Shown one piece after another: positions 40,901 through 49,400 of a stretch of DNA of 64,000 nt. The notes under the pieces are model-generated. The model made no database searches. It worked only from the letters and a program-made list of their open reading frames with translations, and was not told where the DNA came from. This DNA comes from Tenacibaculum sp. MAR_2009_124 (GTDB taxonomy: Bacteria > Bacteroidota > Bacteroidia > Flavobacteriales > Flavobacteriaceae). The position numbers were made by a program, and so were the translations under genes. Location of the stretch: NCBI RefSeq assembly GCF_900105455.1, contig NZ_FNSF01000005.1, forward strand, positions 1 through 64,000, given 5' to 3'. The first letter of the stretch is position 1. Every line of letters begins with the position of its first letter.

Positions 40901-43900
40901 TGTTATACTATAATTTGAAGCATTCCCTCCTGGCGGAGTAGATAAATCTGCTGGTGTAACTTTAACACGAGCACATTCAGCATCATCTAAAATACCATCA
41001 TTATCGTCGTCTAAATCACATACATTATTTATACCGTCTCCATCTGGATCATTTGCTGTTGGTGTTCCTATTGTAGCGCCGTCAGAACAAGGGTCTGACT
41101 CTGTAAGAATTGCGCTATTTTGAATACCCACACAAGCGGCATTCGGATGTGTTATGACTAAATTATATACTTTACCTGATAAGCCAGTTACATTACTAAT
41201 ATTTAATGTTGATGTTGTAACTCCTGAATACACTCCTGTATTCGTTAAATTTACACCATCTTCTTGCCATTGATATACCAATCCTGCAGAAACGTCTGTT
41301 GCTCCTGCATCAGAATAATCTGGTGTTGTCGTCGGAGCAGTACCTGTATATGCTGATGTACTAATAGCTGTTGCAGATGTTATGGTAAATGAAGTCGGGT
41401 CCCCTGTGTTTACAGATTGATCTACTAAAGCAGTTGCATCAACAGTTACTTGGGTTGGGACAATTTCAATACCCAAAACTCCATCATAACCTCCTGATCC
41501 ACCCGTCACTTGTCCGTTGGCATCAAAACCAGTTCCATCAAGAACTCCATCATCATTAGCATCAACACCTCCCGATTCAATGACATCATTACAACCGTCA
41601 TTATCACTATCTGCATCTAAACGATTTGGAATACCATCACCATCAGTATCTATATCCATTAAATTATTACAAACAGGCATTGTTGTTCCTTCCAACAATT
41701 GTAATGTTGGATTTTCCGTAGATTTCCACCAAATTGCTCCATTGTTTGAATTAAATTCGTCGAAATTATACAACCTAAGAAAAACTGTTCCTGTTGGATT
41801 TATTGGAGTAGTTAGAGAAGAGCTAGTTCCTGATTTAGTAGAAATATTTGCTACTTCAACGGCATTACTTGGATTTCCAAATTCATCCATAAATAAATAA
41901 TCATGATCCCACTGAGACCCACTAATTATTTGAAATTGAACATTTGTTTGAGAAGATAAATCCACATATACATCTAAAATAGTTAAATCACTGACCCCAG
42001 ATCCAGACGCACCTATAATCTCTGCACTTGAAGTTACTGTAGATGTAACGGAAGGAACTGGATCTGGAAAATAAGGAAGACTAAAAGCATCAACTCCTGT
42101 GAAGAGTGTTGTAATGCTAGGTACAGGGGTAGGTATAGAAAAAACAGGAGTGTATAATGCAGTATTCTTAGTAGCACTAAATGTGCATATTGCTGATACT
42201 GTTGACATTTCATTTATATCCAGAATTCCATCATTATCATCATCTAAATCACATGAATTGTTAATTCCATCTGCATCAGGGTCATTTGCTGTTGGAGTTC
42301 CAACAATAGCTCCGACTGTACAAGGATTAACTTCTGTAAGTGTGGCACTATTTTGAACATCAACACAGCCTGTATTTGGATGTGACACCACTAAATTATA
42401 CACCTTGCCTGATAGTCCTGTTACATCACTAATATTTAATGTAGAAGTTGTCACTCCCGAATACACCCCTGTATTTGTTAAGTCTACTCCATCTTCTTGC
42501 CATTGATATACCAACCCTGCTGAAACATCTGTTGCGCCTGGATCTGAATAATCGGGTGTTGTTGCAGGTGGTGTACCTGTATATGCTGATGTACTAATAG
42601 CTGTTGCAGATGTTATGGTAAATGAAGTCGGATCTCCTGTATTTACGGACTGATCTACTAAAGCAGTTGCATCAACAGTTACTTGGGTTGGTACAATTTC
42701 AGTACCCGTAACTCCATCATATCCTCCCGAACCTCCAGTAACTTGTCCATTAGCATCAAAACCAGTTCCATCAAGAATTCCATCATCGTTGGCATCAATT
42801 CCTCCAGATTCAATTACATCATTACAGCCATCATTATCGCTATCCAAATCTAAAATATTTTGGATACCATCTCGATCTGTATCACAAATTCTATATTTGA
42901 TTTGTAATAAAACTCCATTTTGAGAACTAGTAGAAATCCCCCCAGAAGATATCCCCGATATAACTTCTATATTCGCTTCATTTGAAATTTCATATCTTGG
43001 AAAGCTTGTAGTCGTCGTACCAACACCTCCTACAGGATTGGATACTCCTTGAGCCGTAATATCTATGCCGCTAATTGGTCCTGTTGGTTGCAATAGCACA
43101 CCTCCTGAAGGACCACACATAACAAACTCTCCATCAGTAAATTGACCATCATACATTAAAGATATTTTCTCAAAACTTTTTGTAAATGACACTTCAATCT
43201 TCCTTGTTCCTCCAATAACATTGGCAAGCCCCAACCAAGGGCTTCCGACAGCACCTATCAAATTCGAAGCTGGAGTTGAAGAACCAGTAAAACTAAACTT
43301 AACAGTTATTCCTATTCCATTTAGCTCCGGGATTCCCAAAACAGCCCCTATATCAGGAATAGTTTGTCCTGAAGCTGAACTAATACCTACATCTGTTAAG
43401 CCTAAGTCTGCCCAATTAATATTTAATGTTACCAGACCACACTCATCACTATCTAAAATACCATCGTTATCATCATCTAAATCACATGAATTGTTAATTC
43501 CATCTCCATCAGGATCATTTGCTGTTGGTGTTCCAACAATCGCTCCATCCGTACAAGGATCTATTTCGGTGAGTCTTGCACTATTTTGAACATCTACACA
43601 GCCTATATTTGGATGAGACACCACTAAATTATACACCTTACCTGATAGCCCTGTTACATCACTTATATTTAATGTAGAAGTTGTAACTCCTGTGTACACT
43701 CCCGTAGTTGTTAAATCTACTCCATCTTCCTGCCATTGATATACCAACCCGGCAGAGACATCTGTTGCACCTGAATCTGAATAATCGGGTGTTGTTGCCG
43801 GTGGAGTACCCGTATATGCTGATGTACTGGTGGCCGTCGCGGATGTTATCGTAAATGAAGTCGGATCTCCTGTGTTCACAGATTGATCTACCAAAGCAGT

Positions 43901-45313
43901 CGCATCAACAGTTACTTGTGTTGCTACAGTCTCGTTACCCGATACTCCATCATACCCTCCTGATCCTCCTGTAACTTGACCGTTAGCATCAAAACCAGTT
44001 CCATCAAGAATCCCGTCATCATTAGCATCAATTCCTCCAGATTCAATTACATCATTACAGCCATCATTATCGCTATCCAAATCTAAAATATTTTGGATAC
44101 CATCTCGATCTGTATCACAAATTCTATATTTGATTTGTAATAAAACTCCATTTTGAGAACTAGTAGAAATCCCCCCAGAAGATATCCCCGATATAACTTC
44201 TATATTCGCTTCATTTGAAATTTCATATCTTGGAAAGCTTGTAGTCGTCGTACCAACACCTCCTACAGGATTGGATACTCCTTGAGCCGTAATATCTATG
44301 CCGCTAATTGGTCCTGTTGGTTGCAATAGCACACCTCCTGAAGGACCACACATAACAAACTCTCCATCAGTAAATTGACCATCATACATTAAAGATATTT
44401 TCTCAAAACTTTTTGTAAATGACACTTCAATCTTCCTTGTTCCTCCAATAACATTGGCAAGCCCCAACCAAGGGCTTCCGACAGCACCTATCAAATTCGA
44501 AGCTGGAGTTGAAGAACCAGTAAAACTAAACTTAACAGTTATTCCTATTCCATTTAGCTCCGGGATTCCCAAAACAGCCCCTATATCAGGAATAGTTTGT
44601 CCTGAAGCTGAACTAATACCTACATCTGTTAAGCCTAAGTCTGCCCAATTAATATTTAATGTTACCAGACCACACTCATCACTATCTAAAATACCATCGT
44701 TATCATCATCTAAATCACATGAATTGTTAATTCCATCTCCATCAGGATCATTTGCTGTTGGTGTTCCAACAATCGCTCCATCCGTACAAGGATCTATTTC
44801 GGTGAGTCTTGCACTATTTTGAACATCTACACAGCCTATATTTGGATGAGACACCACTAAATTATACACCTTACCTGATAGCCCTGTTACATCACTTATA
44901 TTTAATGTAGAAGTTGTAACTCCTGTGTACACTCCCGTAGTTGTTAAATCTACTCCATCTTCCTGCCATTGATATACCAACCCGGCAGAGACATCTGTTG
45001 CACCTGAATCTGAATAATCGGGTGTTGTTGCCGGTGGAGTACCCGTATATGCTGATGTACTGGTGGCCGTCGCGGATGTTATCGTAAATGAAGTCGGATC
45101 TCCTGTGTTCACAGATTGATCTACCAAAGCAGTCGCATCAACAGTTACTTGTGTTGCTACAGTCTCGTTACCCGATACTCCATCATACCCTCCTGATCCT
45201 CCTGTAACTTGACCGTTAGCATCAAAACCAGTTCCATCAAGAATCCCGTCATCATTAGCATCAATTCCTCCAGATTCAATTACATCATTACAGCCATCAT
45301 TATCGCTATCCAA
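31904..45313 (-). CDS. Giant T9SS adhesin-like protein 2, C-terminal part (after frame break)
   Basis: 4,469 aa, open without stops. The apparent first codon is a TTG inside a TSP3 repeat, so it is not a true start; the frame belongs to the gene beginning at 49632. Restoring one base in the C tract at 45404-45408 gives a single protein of about 5,909 aa (17,730 nt). In order it holds TSP3 blocks alternating with beta-sandwich modules and two further copies of a 411-aa module. Six PKD-like repeats follow (about 39895-38190), then seven TSP3 super-repeats (about 38170-32400). It ends in a gliding-motility-type C-terminal domain (YNEFTPNGDGQNDTF, LEVYNRWGSIVY, GTYYYVLDLGNG), a T9SS type B sorting signal. 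With SprF and OmpA downstream, it is an SprB-like surface adhesin candidate. Confidence 0.9.
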   Translation of the reverse strand: MDSDNDGCNDVIESGGIDANDDGILDGTGFDANGQVTGGSGGYDGVSGNETVATQVTVDATALVDQSVNTGDPTSFTITSATATSTSAYTGTPPATTPDYSDSGATDVSAGLVYQWQEDGVDLTTTGVYTGVTTSTLNISDVTGLSGKVYNLVVSHPNIGCVDVQNSARLTEIDPCTDGAIVGTPTANDPDGDGINNSCDLDDDNDGILDSDECGLVTLNINWADLGLTDVGISSASGQTIPDIGAVLGIPELNGIGITVKFSFTGSSTPASNLIGAVGSPWLGLANVIGGTRKIEVSFTKSFEKISLMYDGQFTDGEFVMCGPSGGVLLQPTGPISGIDITAQGVSNPVGGVGTTTTSFPRYEISNEANIEVISGISSGGISTSSQNGVLLQIKYRICDTDRDGIQNILDLDSDNDGCNDVIESGGIDANDDGILDGTGFDANGQVTGGSGGYDGVSGNETVATQVTVDATALVDQSVNTGDPTSFTITSATATSTSAYTGTPPATTPDYSDSGATDVSAGLVYQWQEDGVDLTTTGVYTGVTTSTLNISDVTGLSGKVYNLVVSHPNIGCVDVQNSARLTEIDPCTDGAIVGTPTANDPDGDGINNSCDLDDDNDGILDSDECGLVTLNINWADLGLTDVGISSASGQTIPDIGAVLGIPELNGIGITVKFSFTGSSTPASNLIGAVGSPWLGLANVIGGTRKIEVSFTKSFEKISLMYDGQFTDGEFVMCGPSGGVLLQPTGPISGIDITAQGVSNPVGGVGTTTTSFPRYEISNEANIEVISGISSGGISTSSQNGVLLQIKYRICDTDRDGIQNILDLDSDNDGCNDVIESGGIDANDDGILDGTGFDANGQVTGGSGGYDGVTGTEIVPTQVTVDATALVDQSVNTGDPTSFTITSATAISTSAYTGTPPATTPDYSDPGATDVSAGLVYQWQEDGVDLTNTGVYSGVTTSTLNISDVTGLSGKVYNLVVSHPNTGCVDVQNSATLTEVNPCTVGAIVGTPTANDPDADGINNSCDLDDDNDGILDINEMSTVSAICTFSATKNTALYTPVFSIPTPVPSITTLFTGVDAFSLPYFPDPVPSVTSTVTSSAEIIGASGSGVSDLTILDVYVDLSSQTNVQFQIISGSQWDHDYLFMDEFGNPSNAVEVANISTKSGTSSSLTTPINPTGTVFLRLYNFDEFNSNNGAIWWKSTENPTLQLLEGTTMPVCNNLMDIDTDGDGIPNRLDADSDNDGCNDVIESGGVDANDDGVLDGTGFDANGQVTGGSGGYDGVLGIEIVPTQVTVDATALVDQSVNTGDPTSFTITSATAISTSAYTGTAPTTTPDYSDAGATDVSAGLVYQWQEDGVNLTNTGVYSGVTTSTLNISNVTGLSGKVYNLVITHPNAACVGIQNSAILTESDPCSDGATIGTPTANDPDGDGINNVCDLDDDNDGILDDAECARVKVTPADLSTPPGGNASNYSITNDDISSLFGLPTGSIFVTITNGATNSAGLAWKTNATEGNAIFEFSGPYADLAFVTIAHGGSLAQGLQDGFIALDGVEYDFQTTLIDDYFTANTGNTYYVENPVGGTATSNGVRFEWIAKQPGAKRMEIFATGATGNSQYFVELRLCDADRDMVLDHLDVDSDNDGCNDVTESGGTDGDSDGILDGTGFDSNGQVTGGVGGYDGVNGNEVEATMLQVDTQPTDATICPEASTTFTGAASSLSTTTFTGTAPSTTPDYSGSTPATADLAYHWQEQVGGSGPWNNISDGGIYGGATTVSLTLTNVPLSASTNKYRLLVTSTKNVCASETSSEVTLTVNPEPVNSTPPTETVCSDVALNHDLTADVTLTGNTFSWSAADNVNVTGETTTVSTAANITDTLTNVSGSVQTVVYTITPTSAAGCAGDSYIYTVTVNPEPVNNTPPTDTVCSDVALNHDLTADVTFTGNTFSWSAADNANVTGETTSVSTATSITDTLTNTSGSVQTVVYTITPTGSNGCAGDSYTYTVTVNPEPFVATAPTGTVCSDVALSHDLTGDVNVAGTTFSWSAADNANVTGETTSASTATSITDTLTNTSGSVQTVVYTITPTSADGCVGDSYTYTVTVNPEPFVAAAPTDTVCSNIALTHDLTSDVNVAGTTFSWSAADNANVTGESLTAQTTSTIGDTLINTSNSVQTVVYTIIPTSSNGCLGSSYTYTVTLSPQDFVAVDPSDHICSNSSLAHDLTSDTPVVGTTFSWSAAENTDVTGETTSASTATSITDTLINTSNSVQTVVYTITPTSPDGCAGDSYTYTVTIDPQDFVATNPTVTITSGETLSHNLAADTSVAGTTFSWSAADNTNVTGETITSSTASTIGDALVNITKVNQTVVYSITPTSADGCTGDVYTLTVTILSDTDGDGVADDNDLDSDNDGILDNVEQNGDPNRDTDSDGIPDHLDLDSDGDGILDLVESGQDAAVVDANGDGVLDSTTDADNDGILDTADADDNNVNAGGSITPTDSDGDGTSDFQDVDSDNDGVSDLVEGGTDASLDANNDGILDDQTDTDGDGLADSVDPDNGGTAAGTPDTDGDGLPDYQDLDSDGDGINDVVEAGGADTDNNGQIDTGGTLLDGTNLPDSSGNGTSDVLEPNNPDLPGSLDANGDGVIDDQTDSDGDGIADSVDGLVGFGDAEQTDTDGDGIADIHDLDSDNDGILDSVEQNGDPNRDTDSDGILDHLDLDSDGDGILDLVESGQDASVVDTNGDGVLDSTTDADNDGILDTADNDDNDINAGGSTTPTDSDGDGMPDFQDTDSDNDGVSDLIEGGGDPSLDTDNDGVIDDQTDTDGDGLADSVDPDNGGTSSTGPDTDGDGLPDYQDLDSDGDGINDVDEAGGTDTDGDGQIDTGDLVDGNNLPDTDGDGTPDVEEPNNPDLPGNLDLDGDGVIDDQTDSDGDGIADSVDGLVGFGDALTTDTDGDGIEDLYDLDSDNDGILDSVEQGGDPDRDTDGDGIPDHLDLDSDGDGILDIVESGQDAATLDADGDGMLDSTIDADNDGIVDTADNDDNDINAGGSTTPTDSDGDGMPDFQDTDSDNDGVSDLIEGGGDPSLDADNDGVIDDQTDTDGDGLADSVDPDNGGTAAGTPDSDGDGLPDYRDLDSDGDGINDVVEAGGADTDNNGQIDTGGTLLDGTNLPDSSGNGTPDVLEPNNPDLPGSLDANGDGVVDDQTDTDGDGIADSVDGLVGFGDAEQTDTDGDGIADIHDLDSDNDGILDSVEQNGDPNRDTDNDGIPDHLDLDSDGDGILDLVESGQDALVVDTNGDGVLDSTTDADNDGILDTADADDADVNAGGSTTPTDSDGDGTSDFQDVDSDNDGVSDLVEGGTDPNLDANNDGILDDQTDMDGDGLADSVDPDNGGTAAGTPDTDGDGLPDYQDLDSDGDGINDVVEAGGTDTDNNGQIDTGGTLLDGTNLPDSSGNGTPDVEEPNNPDLPGNLDLDGDGVIDDQTDSDGDGIADSVDGLDGFGDAEQTDTDGDGIADIHDLDSDNDGILDSVEQDGDPNRDTDGDGIPDHLDLDSDGDGILDLVESGQDAATLDADGDGMLDSTVDADNDGIVDTADNDDNDINAGGSTTPTDSDGDGMPDFQDTDSDNDGVSDLIEGGGDPSLDADNDGVIDDQTDTDGDGLADSVDPDNGGTASTGPDSDGDGLPDYQDLDSDGDGINDVDEAGGTDTDGDGQIDTGDLVDGNNLPDTDGDGTPDVEEPNNPDLPGNLDLDGDGVIDDQTDSDGDGIADSVDGLVGFGDAEQTDTDGDGIADIHDLDSDNDGILDSVEQDGDPNRDTDGDGIPDHLDLDSDGDGILDIVESGQDAATLDADGDGMLDSTVDADNDGIVDTADNDDNDINAGGSTTPTDSDGDGMPDFQDTDSDNDGVSDLIEGGGDPSLDTDNDGVIDDQTDTDGDGLADSVDPDNGGTSSTGPDTDGDGLPDYQDLDSDGDGINDVDEAGGTDTDGDGQIDTGDLVDGNNLPDTDGDGTPDVEEPNNPDLPGNLDLDGDGVIDDQTDSDGDGIADSVDGLVGFGDALTTDTDGDGIEDLYDLDSDNDGILDSVEQGGDPDRDTDGDGIPDHLDLDSDGDGILDLVESGQDASVVDTNGDGVLDSTTDADNDGIVDTADADDVDVNAGGSTNATDTDGDGNLDFQDLDSDNDGISDLIESGSDMNLDSDGDGMLDDQTDSDGDGLADSVDPDNGGSSPDIMDTDEDGNPDYQDLDSDNDGVTDLQEGGTDSSLDSDGDGVIDDISDSDGDGMMDSVDVDNGGDAPDMQDTDGDGTADYQDIDDDGDGVLTSEEDIDDDGNPNTDDTDGDGIPNYLDMDDDGDGIDTIDENPDNNGDGMPDDSLDTDEDGIPDYLDPDTLPCLTVYNEFTPNGDGQNDTFVISCIGDEMYKNNRLEVYNRWGSIVYSKSRYDNSWTGESNGRINFQVDEQLPSGTYYYVLDLGNGSEPKTGWIHINRK
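32400..38170 (-). repeat. TSP3 super-repeat array, about 831-834 bp per unit
   Basis: Seven super-units of about 277-278 aa, each containing LDSDNDGILDSVEQNGDPNR and many DxDGDG calcium-type loops, end to end. The ttgttctac landmark (or its ttgctccac variant) occurs at 33110, 33941, 34772, 35606, 36440, 37271 and 38105, giving spacings of 831, 831, 834, 834, 831 and 834 bp. Unlike the TSP3 array of giant gene 1, these units have no cysteine. Confidence 0.9.
38190..39895 (-). repeat. Six PKD-like repeats, about 282 bp each
   Basis: Six copies of a 94-aa unit with FSWSAADNANVTGETT, SVQTVVYTITPTS and CAGDSYTYTVTVNPEP. The period of about 282 bp is visible from the ctgttac-gtgtaggtatatgaatc landmark at about 39050 and 39332. 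PKD-like domains are spacers in many surface proteins. Confidence 0.85.
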
Positions 45314-46490
45314 ATCTAAAATATTTTGGACACTATCTCGATCTGTATCACAAATTCTATATTTGATTTGTAATAAAACTCCATTTTGAGAACTAGTAGA
45401 AATCCCCCAGAAGATATCCCCGATATAACTTCTATATTTGCTTCATTTGAAATTTCATATCTTGGAAAGCTTGTAGTCGTCGTACCAACACCTCCTACAG
45501 GATTGGATACTCCTTGAGCCGTAATATCTATGCCGCTAATTGGTCCTGTTGGTTGCAATAGCACACCTCCTGAAGGACCATACATAACAAACTCTCCATC
45601 AGTAAATTGACCATCATACATTAAAGATATTTTCTCAAAACTTTTTGTAAATGACACTTCAATCTTCCTTGTTCCTCCAATAACATTGGCAAGCCCCAAC
45701 CAAGGGCTTCCGACAGCACCTATCAAATTCGAAGCTGGAGTTGAAGAACCAGTAAAACTAAACTTAACAGTTATTCCTATTCCATTTAGCTCCGGGATTC
45801 CCAAAACAGCCCCTATATCAGGAATAGTTTGTCCTGAAGCTGAACTAATACCTACATCTGTTAAGCCTAAGTCTGCCCAATTAATATTTAATGTTACCAG
45901 ACCACACTCATCACTATCTAAAATACCATCGTTATCATCATCTAAATCACATGAATTGTTAATTCCATCTCCATCAGGATCATTTGCTGTTGGTGTTCCA
46001 ACAATCGCTCCATCCGTACAAGGATCTATTTCGGTGAGTCTTGCACTATTTTGAACATCTACACAGCCTGTATTTGGATGAGACACCACTAAATTATACA
46101 CCTTACCTGATAGCCCTGTTACATCACTTATATTTAATGTAGAAGTTGTAACTCCTGTGTACACTCCCGTAGTTGTTAAATCTACTCCATCTTCCTGCCA
46201 TTGATATACCAACCCGGCAGAGACATCTGTTGCACCTGAATCTGAATAATCGGGTGTTGTTGCCGGTGGAGTACCCGTATATGCTGATGTACTGGTGGCC
46301 GTCGCGGATGTTATCGTAAATGAAGTCGGATCTCCTGTGTTCACAGATTGATCTACCAAAGCAGTCGCATCAACAGTTACTTGTGTTGCTACAGTCTCGT
46401 TACCCGATACTCCATCATACCCTCCTGATCCTCCTGTAACTTGACCGTTAGCATCAAAACCAGTTCCATCAAGAATCCCGTCATCATTAC
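42794..46490 (-). repeat. Three near-identical tandem copies of a 1,233-bp coding module
   Basis: Copies at about 42794-44026, 44027-45259 and 45260-46490 are nearly identical at the nucleotide level. Landmarks repeat at 43221, 44454 and 45686 (spacings 1,233 and 1,232). Differences are few: a C/T at the Cys/Tyr codon of the GPSGG segment, an A/G in the IGCVDVQ/TGCVDVQ codon, two substitutions near 45331-45334, and the missing C at 45404-45408 in the third copy. The unit encodes 411 aa of TSP3 plus beta-sandwich modules. Confidence 0.93.
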
Positions 46491-49400
46491 CATCAACACC
46501 TCCTGATTCAATGGTATCTTTACATCCATCATTATCGCTGTCTATATCCAAATAATTCGGAATTTCATCAGAATCAAAATCGCATACCGAAGTTCTCTCT
46601 GCTATTGTCAATGAAGAATACTCCCATTCAGTTGAATTGTAATTAGCTGGCTGATAAGTTAATCCAGTTGCTACAATATGCCTTTCTAAATATATTTTTT
46701 GATATTTCGTCCCTTCTGGAATTAAAATAAAACCTATTGTAGAATCATTTCCTCCGTTATATGCACTCTCTTCAACATTTCCTACATCAATAGTAAAGTT
46801 ACTCGTTTTACTGGTCACTCCATTATACGGAACATTTCCTTCTACAAATGTTGAAGGTCCTCCATCGGCTATTTGACTCGGATTCACTGGCTGTACGAAC
46901 CTCCAGCCAGAGAAATCAGTTTCAGGGCTTCCGTCTAATTTTATCGCAGTGAAAATAAGTTCTCCATCGTAAAAACCTTCAACATCTGGATAATTACCTG
47001 ATATTCCAAAAACCGTTTTCCAATCGGCAAATCCCGTCGTTGTACTCAAGAAATCAAACTCCATTACCTGTCTAAAATCTCCACTTCCACCATGGTTTGA
47101 CCAAGTATATAAAGCACTAGTACTACCCGATTCAAGGGTTCCGACTTCTGAATTTAAATTAGTTTCCGTAACAAATTTATCTTCAAAATGTGGTGCCGTA
47201 CCATGAATAGGATAACTCGCATCAGTTATATATGTTTCGGGAACACCATTTTTTGTGTAAGCATGAACTAAGTTTATATTCACTGTCCCTCCAGAGGGAT
47301 ATGTTGCTGTGGCAGTAAATGTTCCCGGGACACCATTGAACTGGGCATATTGATATCTTTTTATTCCGCATTCAGTGCTATCTAAAATACCATCATTATC
47401 ATTATCTAAATCACAAATATTGACCACTCCATCTCCGTCAACATCTGGTAAGCCCGAAACTGAAGAATCACAGCAAGCAGAACTATCTGTATTATCTATT
47501 ACTGCAGCTGATGTAGATTGACCTCCTGTACTCGTTAAAGGAACACCATTAGCATCAACACCTCCAGTAAAAATCCCTAGAGATAATTGCGTATGATTAT
47601 AAGATCCTGATGCTTCTAATGCATCATAACATCCATCATTATCACTATCTACATCCAAATGATCAGGGATTCCATCAGAATCGGTATCTATATCACATAA
47701 TTTATCTAACACTATCTTTAATCCTCCTCCAGAAGGTACAGCATTACCATTAACTACATCAGTTCTTTTAATTGTAAAACTACTTACTTCAGGAAGCTGA
47801 ATAGAAAAGGTTGCATTTACGGGCGTTATATTGTTCGCCCCTCCTTCTTGATTAGAATTTATAATAATTTGACCCGCTGTTATCGTTTCTGTAATTTGAT
47901 TCGCAGGATCAGAAACGGTAGCTAAACCAGCTCCAGAATCATATTCAATTGTATAAGTTTCACGTAAATTGAAAACACCTGCTCCCCATTCAAATTCGAT
48001 GGGTTCACTTTTATCTAAATCTACCTGTACTGTAATTTCATCATTTCCAGCTGATGCTGCATTCGTAAATGAAATCGCTCCTGTGGCATTAAATGATACA
48101 CCAAAAGCAGTTGTAGAGCTTGCAGCTATAATTTCTACATTATCTATATTAGTTGTGAATATAGATGTAGCTGCTGTAGCTCCAGCAATAGTTCCACCAG
48201 TTGTTAAGTTTATGTTTAAAGGAACTGTTGTACCTTCACTATATGAATTTGGAGTAATTACCCAATTCACAACGCCTGAACAAGCGGTTACTCCCTCATT
48301 GGTGTCTAAGACACCATCGTTATCATTATCTAAATCAGCCTTATCTGCAACTCCATCTCCATCAGTATCCTTATTTATATTAACTGTTAAACTCGCTTGA
48401 GAACATAAAGGTGTTGGGTTTGAACTATCACAAATTTCATATGTTATTGTATCCGTTCCAGTAGCCGTTGGACTTGATGTATATATTATGGTACCATCAT
48501 TATTTACAGAAATACTTCCTTTTGAAGTTGTGTTACCTCCTACTATGGTAATTGAAGTAAGATCTAAGTTTCCGTTAGGATCAGTATCGTTTCCCGCCAA
48601 ATCAATGGTTGTAGCGACTCCTTGCGTAGCTTCTCCTACATCATTGTTTACTACTGGATCATCATTAGATATTACCCTGGTGATAAACATTACGGTATGT
48701 ATTTGGTCTGTCCCTGTTTGAACTTGTACATCTATTGCTGTATCTCCATTTGAAATGTATGGAGTTATATTGTATTCTTCTACATCTATTCCGTATCTCG
48801 TTGGTGAAGTAGCAACATTACCAGGAGTACTCACACCATCGTGGAGCATTCCAAAAGAAGTTCCCAAAACATTAGACATTTGATTGGTATTAACTAAAAC
48901 CCCTTCTCCTGTATTCGCTGGATTGTTGTCTCCTTCAAATCCATACATTGTTAAACTTCCTTCAACAGGTAAACCTATATTTAAAGAACCCAGATTAAAA
49001 GTTGCTGAAGCATCTTTTCCTGCACCATTATATAATAATTTTAAACCATCGTATACATTTATATTATAGGTATCAGTTATTCCAATAGTATCTTCATATA
49101 CCACAACTAAAAGCCATGATCCGGAAACAGTACCAAAATTATACCATGATGTTCCAGACGTGTTTTCTATGTCTAAATTTGTCATAGTATAATTCCCAGA
49201 CCCTCCACTATTTACGATTGTTGTTACGTCCGTTACGCAGGAAAAGTAGGTTTCTGTTGCATCAAAAGGATCACCATAAGTATTATCGGCTACCACCGTA
49301 TGAAGTGTTCCAAGAGGGTCTTGAAACGTAACCGTATTGTCAACCACAGTATTTCCATGAGCCCAGTACAAATAGGCCTTTACCACATTAACTCCACTTG

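Noticed and set aside
45311..45313. TTG as a start codon of an independent 4,469-aa gene
   Set aside because: It lies inside a TSP3 repeat, lacks a signal peptide, and the same frame continues upstream by homology. It is a frame-break fragment, not a separate gene.
43221..46054. Three identical 122-codon plus-strand frames (MASPNQGLPTAPIKF start)
   Set aside because: Antisense shadows of the triplicated module. Their identity only reflects the duplication of the real minus-strand gene.
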